Source: Bacteroidota bacterium (GTDB taxonomy: Bacteria > Bacteroidota > Bacteroidia > Chitinophagales > Chitinophagaceae). Taken from it: a stretch of DNA of 5,633 nucleotides. Positions 1 through 5,633 of this stretch are shown one piece after another (positions within the stretch are counted from its first letter, which is position 1; each line of letters opens with the position of its first letter). The DNA is taken from the NCBI GenBank assembly GCA_023386395.1, contig JAEWJV010000043.1, forward strand, positions 1-5,633. The letters run 5' to 3'. The notes below the pieces were generated by a model that made no database searches, was not told the DNA's origin, and saw only the letters and a list, made by a program, of their open reading frames with translations. The position numbers were made by a program, and so were the translations under genes.

Positions 1-12
1 TTAAAGAACTGT

Positions 13-43
13 ATTGAAATTGAAAAAATATATCTTAGATTTG
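13..43 (+). promoter_or_regulatory. Candidate Bacteroidota-type promoter of the receptor-lipoprotein operon
   Basis: A TAGATTTG at 36-43 fits the TAnnTTTG -7 consensus of the Bacteroidota primary sigma factor. An ATTG at 13-16 lies 19 bases upstream and differs by one base from the TTTG -33 element, at a spacing typical of these promoters. Transcription would begin near position 50, leaving a leader of about 15 bases before the ATG at 65. The boxes are seen directly; promoter activity is inferred. Short boxes in A+T-rich DNA can occur by chance, but both the spacing and the distance to the ATG fit. Confidence 0.5.
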
Positions 44-64
44 AGTACCTTAAATCTTTACCTT

Positions 65-2644
65 ATGCTTCGCTACCTTTTAACCGCCACTCTCCTGAAT
101 ATTCCCTTTTATGTTTTTGCGCAACAAACTATTGCTGATTCAATTCCTTCCGAAGACTCAACCACCATACAACAATTAAAAGATGATATTGCTGATAACA
201 TCCCCATCATAACGCTCGATGATAATGAGCTGGGTAATGCAGGCGCACAAAATATATCTTCTTTATTAACTGCGGGCCGCGACCCGTTTTATAATGCAGC
301 CACATTTAATTTCAGCGTGGCGAGGTTCCGTATCCGCGGTTACAATGCAGATAATTCGGCCACTTATATTAATGGTGTTCCAATGGATAACCTGGATAAT
401 GGTTATACGCCTTTTGGCTTATGGGGCGGTTTGAATGACGTATTCCGCAACCGCGACATCAACTTCGGTATTCGCTATAATACGTTTGCTTTTGGCGATA
501 TCGGCAACTCAACCAACATAGATGTGCGTGCCGGCAAACAGAGACGGCAAACCAGCATTGGTTACGCCTTATCAAACAGAAGTTATGATCACCGCATTAT
601 TTTCACACACAGTACCGGTATAAATAAAAAAGGCTGGGCGTTTACCGTTTCCGGAAGTTGGCGTTATGCTGATGAAGGTTACGCGCCGGGCACTTATTTT
701 AATGGCTATAGCTGGTTTATTGCAATTGATAAAAAGCTGGGGCAAAAGCAAATATTATCTTTTATAGCATTTAATGCACCGGCAGAAAGCGGCAGGCAAA
801 GTGCTTCCACGCAGGAGATGATTGATATTGCCGGAACGCATTATTATAATCCATCGTGGGGTTATCAAAACGGCAAAAAAAGAAGTGCCAACATCAGCAA
901 AACAAACCAGCCTGTAATACTGCTTACACACGATTTTCGCATAAGCAATAAAACCAATCTTATTACATCGCTAAGCTACGTTTTAGGAGAACGTTCTTAT
1001 TCAACGCTTGACTGGTATAATGCACCAGATCCGCGGCCTGATTATTATCGCTACCTGCCTTCCTATTATAAAAATGATCCTTACCAGCAGCAACAGGTTT
1101 ATGATAACCTGGAAAATAATGACGCAGCAAGACAAATAAACTGGGATAATTTATATAACACCAACCGTTATAATACGGCAACTATTAATAATGCAAATGG
1201 TATTGAAGACAACACCGTAACCGGCAACCGTTCTTATTATATACAAGGTGAAAGGGTAACAAACAGTAAACGCATCATCTTTAATGCTGTTTTGAATTCA
1301 AGCCTGGGTAATCATATTGATTTTACTGCCGGTGAAAGTTACCAATCAACTAATAATAATTATTTCCAGCGTATAAAAGACTTATTAGGCGGCAGTTTTT
1401 GGGTTAATATAAACCAGTTTGCACAAAGGGAATTCCCAACAGATAACAATGCTTATCAAAATGATCTGGACCATCCCAACCGCATTATAAAAACAGGTGA
1501 TAAATACGGCTATAATTATAATATAAAGATTGATAAAGCAACGGCATGGTCACAGTTTGTTTTCAGGTTTCCGCATATTGATTTTTTTATTGCCGGCGAA
1601 GGTTCGCAAACAGTTTTCAGAAGGATTGGCAATGTAAGGAATGGATTATTTCCCGATAATTCTTATGGGAAATCTTCACCCAACCTTTTTTATAACTATG
1701 CTGTAAAAGGTGGCATTACTTATAAAATAAACGGCAGGAATTATTTGTATGTAAGCGGTGCAATGCTTACCCGTGCACCTTACTTTGAAGATGCTTATGT
1801 ATCGCCGCGAACAAGGGATTTTGTGCAGGACAGCTTACGCAGTGAATCTATTCAAACACTTGAAGGCGGTTATATTTTAAATGCACCCAGGTTTAAAATT
1901 CATTTGATTGGTTACTACACGCAAATGAAACATGCATTTAATGTGCTTACTTTTTATCACGACGAATACCAGGATTTTGTAAACTATGCTTTAAGCAATA
2001 TTGATAAATTATATTTTGGAAGTGAGTTTGGTTTTGAAGCGAATATAGTTCGCAACATAACAATCAGCGGCGCTGCTGCTATTGGAAGATATTATTACAA
2101 CAGCCGCCAGCAGGCAGTTACAACGGTTGATAATACAGCCACCATACTAAATAAAGAAACAGTTTACGCAAACAATTATCGTATTCCCTCAACACCGCAG
2201 CAGGCTTATAGTTTTACTGTCACTTATCGCTCACCCAAATTTTGGATGATAAGTTTAACCGGTAATTATTTTGATTACATATGGCTCGATTTTAACCCAC
2301 TCCGGAGAACGGAGCTGGCCACTGATAATCTCGATGCAAAAAGCGAACTGTTTCATAAAGTAATCGACCAGCAGCGATTAGATGCACAATACACAATTGA
2401 TCTATTTGCCGGTTATTCATGGCGCATTCCGCACGCATATATCGGATCGGGTTTTCGAAAGAAACCTGTGTATCTGGCTATGTATGCCGGCATCAGTAAT
2501 ATTCTTAACAACAAGGATATTATTTCAGGCGGCTATGAACAATTGCGCTATGATTATTCCACATCAGACATTAATAAATTTCCGCCCAAATATTATTACG
2601 CGTATGGATTGAATTATTTCGCAAGTATTGCCTTACGTTTTTAA
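65..2644 (+). CDS. TonB-dependent outer-membrane receptor (non-SusC type)
   Basis: This is an 859-aa outer-membrane beta-barrel transporter that would import an unidentified substrate using energy from TonB-ExbBD. Residues 1-19 form a signal peptide (hydrophobic LLTATLLNIPFYVFA, then QQ). A Ser/Asp-rich linker follows to about residue 45. The plug domain (about 46-160) opens with IPIITLDDNEL and holds the typical FRIRGYNADNSATYINGVPM segment, split here as FRIRGYNADN (88-97) and YINGVPMDNLDNG (101-113). The barrel runs to the end, has a D/N/Y-rich loop around 310-400, and finishes in IALRF with the C-terminal Phe typical of Bam-assembled outer-membrane proteins. There is no room for the N-terminal carboxypeptidase-like domain found on SusC-type receptors. 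An in-frame TTG at 14 would add 17 residues before the signal peptide and lies within the likely promoter, so I chose the ATG at 65. The gene is intact and is followed after 18 bp by a lipoprotein gene, a probable partner. The family is certain; the substrate is unknown. Confidence 0.93.
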   Translation: MLRYLLTATLLNIPFYVFAQQTIADSIPSEDSTTIQQLKDDIADNIPIITLDDNELGNAGAQNISSLLTAGRDPFYNAATFNFSVARFRIRGYNADNSATYINGVPMDNLDNGYTPFGLWGGLNDVFRNRDINFGIRYNTFAFGDIGNSTNIDVRAGKQRRQTSIGYALSNRSYDHRIIFTHSTGINKKGWAFTVSGSWRYADEGYAPGTYFNGYSWFIAIDKKLGQKQILSFIAFNAPAESGRQSASTQEMIDIAGTHYYNPSWGYQNGKKRSANISKTNQPVILLTHDFRISNKTNLITSLSYVLGERSYSTLDWYNAPDPRPDYYRYLPSYYKNDPYQQQQVYDNLENNDAARQINWDNLYNTNRYNTATINNANGIEDNTVTGNRSYYIQGERVTNSKRIIFNAVLNSSLGNHIDFTAGESYQSTNNNYFQRIKDLLGGSFWVNINQFAQREFPTDNNAYQNDLDHPNRIIKTGDKYGYNYNIKIDKATAWSQFVFRFPHIDFFIAGEGSQTVFRRIGNVRNGLFPDNSYGKSSPNLFYNYAVKGGITYKINGRNYLYVSGAMLTRAPYFEDAYVSPRTRDFVQDSLRSESIQTLEGGYILNAPRFKIHLIGYYTQMKHAFNVLTFYHDEYQDFVNYALSNIDKLYFGSEFGFEANIVRNITISGAAAIGRYYYNSRQQAVTTVDNTATILNKETVYANNYRIPSTPQQAYSFTVTYRSPKFWMISLTGNYFDYIWLDFNPLRRTELATDNLDAKSELFHKVIDQQRLDAQYTIDLFAGYSWRIPHAYIGSGFRKKPVYLAMYAGISNILNNKDIISGGYEQLRYDYSTSDINKFPPKYYYAYGLNYFASIALRF

Positions 2645-2662
2645 AATCACCAAAACTCTTAT

Positions 2663-4693
2663 ATGAAAACATCAACCTTACTCATCTGCACGGCATTTGC
2701 AATTATTTCCTGCAACAAAAAATTTGATGAGCCGCCGGCTTACACAGCGCCAAATCTCACACCAACATTAACGATTGCGCAATTAAAAGCCATGCACACA
2801 ACCGGCAGTTATGAAACCATTTCAACAGATGATATAATTGAAGGCATCATTATTGCCAACGATTCATCGGGCAATTTTTATAAACAGATAATTATTGAAG
2901 ATTCTACCGCAGGCATTGCCATAAATATTGATGATTACAATTTATATACATCTTACCCTGTTGGCAGAAATGTTTTTATAAAACTAAATGGTTTGATATT
3001 ATATGATGATAACAGGTTGATAGCAATCGGCGCCGGTAGAGACGCGAACAATAATATTAATGCTATTGCAGCGCCATTGAAAAATCAATACGTGATCAAA
3101 GGCGTGAATAATGTTCCAGCATTGCCAAAAATTGTTGATGTAAGCGATTTAAACGACGGCTATCAAAACATGCTGATACAATTAACAAATATGGAATTCA
3201 GTGAACCAGATACCAGCAAAACGTATGCTGACACTTCGGCTTCGCAGAATACAGTAAATTTTATATTGAAGAATTGTTCAAACAAAACCATTACACTCCG
3301 CAACAGTGGCTTTGCTAATTTTGCAGGCGCAAATGTTCCCAATGGTAACGGAAGCATTACCTGCATTTATTCCATTTACAATACAAGCAAACAAATTCTT
3401 ATACGCGATACAGGCGATGTACAATTTAACGGAACACGCTGCAACGGCGGACCGGCCGTGCAAACACCTATTGCCAATATCAGGAGCATGTACAAAGGCC
3501 ATGATATAAAACTCGGCGCCTATAAAATTGGCGGTGTTGTAATATCTGATGCGGCGAATAAAAATATTGCAAATGGCAACATTGTTTTGCAGGATGGCAA
3601 TGCAGGCATCTCGGTTTATTTTGGCGGAACGATAACGTATAATATTGGCGATTCAATTGTACTGGATGTAACAGGTGATTCGTTGCAGAATTATAACGGC
3701 TCGCTTGAAATTAAAACGGCATCGGGCACTATAAAACCCGATCCTGTTGCTACGGGTAAAACTGTTATCCCACAGCAACTTTCTATTGCACAACTCAATT
3801 CAAACCTGTCAGATATTGAATACACTTTAATCAAAATTGTAAATGCAAAAGCAAGCGGCGGCGCAACTTATTCAGGCAGCAGAACATTAACCGATGCTTC
3901 CGGCAATATTACTTTATATACTTCTGCATCTGCAAACTTTGCCAATGATAATTTACCAACAGAAGAAAATGACTGGATAGGCTTTGCAAAATTCTTTGGC
4001 AGCACCAAAGAGTTTACCATTCGTAATACAACCGATGTAACAGCAAGCGGCGGCAACAATAATGCCGATGGTATTGAATTAACAGCATCACCATTCACTT
4101 TAAACTTTAATAATATAGCAGCGGGTTTACCACAGGGTGTATTTGTAAAAACAGCTTCTTCATCCACATCCGTTGGCGCTGATGGTGTTTACAGCGGCAA
4201 CCAATCTTCATGGAGCAATACATCATCCGGTTTTAAAAATTATGCAAGCGCAACCGGCTTGAACGCAGCAAGCAGTTCTGCAGACCAAAATGCTTCAGCC
4301 AACCGGGCATTAGGTGTAAAACAAACCGGTTCAACAGGTTTTGATCCCGGCGCTGCCTTTGTTTTTGAAATAAACAATACAACCGGTAAAACAAATATCA
4401 GCCTGAGTTTTTTACTTCAATCTTTGGCTGAGGGTGTTGGCCGCACAACAATCTGGCAAGTTGATTATGCAATTGGAGATAATCCAAACACATTCATTCC
4501 TGTAACAACATCTCCTTCATCAATAACAACAGGTTCAGCTTTCAGCAGCACGCCTGTAACGGTAAATTTTGGAACTGCTTTGGATAATAAAAATTCCAAA
4601 GTCTGGATCCGTATTGTTACACTAGGTTCAACCACCGGCAGCGGCAGCAGGGCTTCAACCGGCATGGATGATGTGGAGTTAAAATGGAACTGA
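2663..4693 (+). CDS. DUF5689-type surface lipoprotein with duplicated OB-like region and C-terminal beta-sandwich-like domain
   Basis: This is a 676-aa exported lipoprotein, probably held on the outer membrane. Residues 1-16 are a type II signal sequence ending in the lipobox IISC with Cys17 as the lipidated residue. The following NKKFDE is charged, as in Bacteroidota signals for surface display. Residues 36-255 look like a DUF5689 domain (IAQLKAM start, IIEGIIIAND strand, QIIIEDSTAGIAINI strand pair). Residues 268-459 repeat the same order of motifs. Residues 471-676 resemble the jelly-roll or choice-of-anchor-like tails of secreted Bacteroidota proteins, with YAIGDNP, GSAFSSTPVTVNF, VWIRIVTL and a final GMDDVELKW. 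I see no catalytic motif of a nuclease, phosphatase or glycosidase. It lies 18 bp after the receptor gene on the same strand, which points to co-transcription and a role as its capture or lid partner. DUF5689 proteins are uncharacterised; from memory, relatives sit beside TonB receptors and extracellular nuclease-like proteins, but no nuclease is present here. Confidence 0.85.
   Translation: MKTSTLLICTAFAIISCNKKFDEPPAYTAPNLTPTLTIAQLKAMHTTGSYETISTDDIIEGIIIANDSSGNFYKQIIIEDSTAGIAINIDDYNLYTSYPVGRNVFIKLNGLILYDDNRLIAIGAGRDANNNINAIAAPLKNQYVIKGVNNVPALPKIVDVSDLNDGYQNMLIQLTNMEFSEPDTSKTYADTSASQNTVNFILKNCSNKTITLRNSGFANFAGANVPNGNGSITCIYSIYNTSKQILIRDTGDVQFNGTRCNGGPAVQTPIANIRSMYKGHDIKLGAYKIGGVVISDAANKNIANGNIVLQDGNAGISVYFGGTITYNIGDSIVLDVTGDSLQNYNGSLEIKTASGTIKPDPVATGKTVIPQQLSIAQLNSNLSDIEYTLIKIVNAKASGGATYSGSRTLTDASGNITLYTSASANFANDNLPTEENDWIGFAKFFGSTKEFTIRNTTDVTASGGNNNADGIELTASPFTLNFNNIAAGLPQGVFVKTASSSTSVGADGVYSGNQSSWSNTSSGFKNYASATGLNAASSSADQNASANRALGVKQTGSTGFDPGAAFVFEINNTTGKTNISLSFLLQSLAEGVGRTTIWQVDYAIGDNPNTFIPVTTSPSSITTGSAFSSTPVTVNFGTALDNKNSKVWIRIVTLGSTTGSGSRASTGMDDVELKWN
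2768..4039 (+). repeat. Internal tandem duplication of the DUF5689-like region (protein-level repeat)
   Basis: Unit A (2768-3427, residues 36-255) and unit B (3464-4039, residues 268-459) align in motif order. In the first halves IAQLKAMH matches IANIRSMY, IEGIIIAND matches IGGVVISDA, IIIEDSTAGIAI matches IVLQDGNAGISV, and YPVGRNVFIKL matches YNIGDSIVLDV. In the second halves MLIQLTNMEF matches TLIKIVNAKA, ITLRNSGFANF matches ITLYTSASANF, and ILIRDTGDV matches FTIRNTTDV. The DNA has diverged, so this is an old duplication. Each unit seems to hold two OB-like barrels, giving four in all; the fold assignment is inferred from the strand pattern. Confidence 0.7.
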
Positions 4694-4716
4694 ATTATGA
4701 TAAGCCTTATCAGAAT
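4694..4716. terminator. Imperfect palindrome after the operon, possible weak terminator
   Basis: Immediately after the lipoprotein stop codon, ATT pairs with AAT and TGATAA pairs with TTATCA. One A/G mismatch separates the two stem parts, and the loop is GCC. The stem is A+T-rich and no T-tract follows on either strand, so it would be weak as an intrinsic terminator. Its place between convergent genes, right at the operon end, is the only other support. The remaining 4717-4820 shows no convincing gene or hairpin. Confidence 0.25.
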
Positions 4717-4820
4717 AAATTCCATCGGCACTGCAAAGCCGGTTTGATGAAGTTGGAAATATGCATTCAATTTTTTGCTCTTCGGCCACACCACTTTCAC
4801 GGACAGGCTGCCATAGCTGG

Positions 4821-5570
4821 CTAAAAATATTCCGCGTCATCCGGCATCATTTTTATTTCGCCGCAGCTTTCATATTTATGGTATTTATCAGAGATATTTT
4901 TTGATTGTTTTTGATGATTGATATATAAATCGCCGTCTTTCCATTGAATGGCATAACCTTTCTTTTTATCAATTAAACCATCGGCGGCAAGCGCATCAGT
5001 AAAATCTTTCATCTGTTGCAGCTTTACTTTTGCCTTTTCAATACCGGCTTTTGCATTGGCCATTGCAGCATCAATTTGCTTTTGTAATTCTTCACTATTA
5101 AATTGCGATTTAAATTCTTCGCTTTTAAACTTTTCCTGTAATGCCTGCATATCTTTTTGCATCTTGGTAAAATCAACCTTTGCAATTTGTGCCCGCGCTT
5201 TTTGCATGGAAACATTGGCATCTTGTTGAACCTTATCCCAGTTAATTTTATCAAAGCTTGCCTTCATCTGTTTTTCCATCGCTTTAAAATCCACAGAGGA
5301 AAGCGCCTTGGCAATATCTTTATCTACATCAATCTTTATCTCATTCATTTGCTTGTTAAGCTTTGCCATGTTTTCATCAAGCGCTTCCATCTCCTTATCA
5401 AAACCTTTGGCATTGCTTTCGGGCAATGTGTCGGTTTTCTTGATGGTTTCAGCCATCTTCCTGTTTGCATAATTATACATACAGGGATTTTCCCAGGAAC
5501 AAAGCAGCAAAGCTGTTGCAGACAGCACAAATAATCTTATTCTAAAAAGTTGGCGGAATGTCTTTTTCAT
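4821..5570 (-). CDS. Exported coiled-coil protein with an M56/BlaR1-peptidase-like C-terminal tail
   Basis: This is a 249-aa protein of no assigned function. It starts with a basic stretch (MKKTFRQLFRIR) and a hydrophobic segment at about 12-24, acting as signal peptide or membrane anchor. The Cys at 24 follows LLL rather than a proper lipobox, so lipidation is doubtful. Residues 50-188 are a charged, Lys/Gln/Met-rich helical region, probably coiled coil, with degenerate repeats opening in VDF (93), INW (109) and VDF (132). Residues 189-233 (FTDALAADGLI, then a Lys-rich turn, GYAIQWKDGDLYINHQKQS, and KYHKY) resemble, from memory, the tail of Bacteroidota M56 metallopeptidases, where a similar 'inhibitory loop, strand, INGxKQ' pattern follows a coiled coil. 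The peptidase domain with its HEXXH motif is absent. The ATG at 5570 directly precedes the signal segment. The promoter carries BlaI/MecI-like operators, consistent with membership in a BlaI/M56 regulon. It could be an envelope protein sensed or cleaved by such a peptidase; that is inference. Confidence 0.75.
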   Translation of the reverse strand: MKKTFRQLFRIRLFVLSATALLLCSWENPCMYNYANRKMAETIKKTDTLPESNAKGFDKEMEALDENMAKLNKQMNEIKIDVDKDIAKALSSVDFKAMEKQMKASFDKINWDKVQQDANVSMQKARAQIAKVDFTKMQKDMQALQEKFKSEEFKSQFNSEELQKQIDAAMANAKAGIEKAKVKLQQMKDFTDALAADGLIDKKKGYAIQWKDGDLYINHQKQSKNISDKYHKYESCGEIKMMPDDAEYF

Positions 5571-5587
5571 ATTGTGTGGTTTTGATT

Positions 5588-5603
5588 AACGAAATTTTTC
5601 GTA
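5588..5603. promoter_or_regulatory. Start-proximal BlaI/MecI-like operator
   Basis: The minus strand reads TACGAAAAATTTCGTT, a TACGA-N6-TCGTT dyad with one arm mismatch at the outer base. Its ACGAAA/TTTCGT arms are otherwise perfect. It covers the predicted transcript start and lies 17 bp upstream of the ATG at 5570, where a bound repressor dimer would block initiation. Bacteroidota BlaI-family sites are, from memory, of this TACGA-N6-TCGTA form; the repressor itself is not in the window. Confidence 0.5.
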
Positions 5604-5606
5604 CAT

Positions 5607-5614
5607 CAAACGTA
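5607..5614 (-). promoter_or_regulatory. Candidate -7 promoter box for the coiled-coil protein gene
   Basis: On the minus strand this reads TACGTTTG, a full match to TAnnTTTG. It would place the transcript start near 5600, about 30 bases before the ATG. The matching -33 element would fall at or just past the right edge of the window and so cannot be checked. The box touches the start-distal operator and lies 3 bases from the start-proximal one. Confidence 0.5.
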
Positions 5615-5628
5615 CGATTATCCTCGTA
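5613..5628. promoter_or_regulatory. Start-distal BlaI/MecI-like operator
   Basis: The minus strand reads TACGAGGATAATCGTA, with perfect TACGA and TCGTA arms six bases apart. It overlaps the first two bases of the TACGTTTG box and extends into the promoter spacer. Its centre is 25 bp from that of the other operator. Two dyads with the same arm sequence and the same 6-base gap within 41 bp are unlikely by chance, which is the main support for calling both operators. Confidence 0.55.
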
Positions 5629-5633
5629 TAATG

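Noticed and set aside
14..64. TTG-initiated 17-residue extension of the receptor
   Set aside because: It would put a Lys/Leu-rich segment before an intact signal peptide and lies inside the candidate promoter.
65..4693. SusC/SusD polysaccharide utilisation pair
   Set aside because: The receptor has no carboxypeptidase-like N-terminal domain, the lipoprotein has no SusD-type TPR features, and no glycan-degrading enzyme is in the window.
4465..4800. Minus-strand open frame of 111 codons across the end of the lipoprotein gene and the intergenic gap
   Set aside because: About two-thirds of it lies antisense to a well-supported gene, the product shows no recognisable domain or signal peptide, and no start-region signals are evident.
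4738..4820. Terminator hairpin or small RNA in the convergent intergenic gap
   Set aside because: I found only very short complementary stretches and one T-run at 4770-4775 without a stable stem before it on either strand.
5496..5501. Lipoprotein cleavage at Cys24 of the coiled-coil protein
   Set aside because: The residues before the Cys are LLL, lacking the small residue normally needed at -1, so I treat the segment as a signal peptide or anchor.
5157..5534. Plus-strand open frame of 125 codons opposite the coiled-coil gene
   Set aside because: It is antisense to a gene with a clear signal segment, operator and promoter. Its Leu/Ile/His/Cys-rich product is what the complement of Lys/Gln/Met-rich codons gives.

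Overview
The window looks like chromosomal DNA from a member of the Bacteroidota, most likely of the Chitinophagaceae or Sphingobacteriia type. The grounds are the A+T-rich coding sequence, start regions without Shine-Dalgarno sequences, TAnnTTTG-type promoter boxes, an outer-membrane TonB-dependent receptor next to a DUF5689-type lipoprotein, and a protein resembling the C-terminal extensions of M56 (BlaR1-like) peptidases of this phylum. The taxonomic call is inferred from protein style, not from a marker gene.

Layout. Positions 1-64 hold a good candidate Bacteroidota promoter. Positions 65-2644 (+) encode a TonB-dependent outer-membrane receptor of 859 aa with signal peptide, plug and barrel. 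After an 18-bp gap, 2663-4693 (+) encodes a 676-aa secreted lipoprotein with a duplicated DUF5689-like region and a C-terminal beta-sandwich-like domain. These two genes almost certainly form one operon and probably one surface complex, a transporter with a surface-exposed capture lipoprotein, comparable in logic to SusC/SusD but from different families. The substrate cannot be read from the sequence. The 127-bp stretch 4694-4820 lies between convergent genes. It holds an imperfect palindrome directly after the lipoprotein stop codon, and I see no gene in the rest.

Positions 4821-5570 (-) encode a 249-aa exported or membrane-anchored coiled-coil protein. Its tail resembles the C-terminal domain found on Bacteroidota M56/BlaR1-type metallopeptidases, but it has no peptidase domain. 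Its promoter region (5571-5633) carries two copies of a TACGA-N6-TCGT(A/T) dyad around a TAnnTTTG box. This is the arrangement expected of an operator bound by a dimeric BlaI/MecI-family repressor. Gene content and operator together suggest that this gene belongs to a BlaI/M56-type signalling regulon whose regulator genes lie outside the window, possibly just beyond the right edge.

The most noteworthy points are the double operator, the freestanding M56-tail-like protein it controls, and the receptor plus duplicated-DUF5689 lipoprotein pair of unknown substrate.
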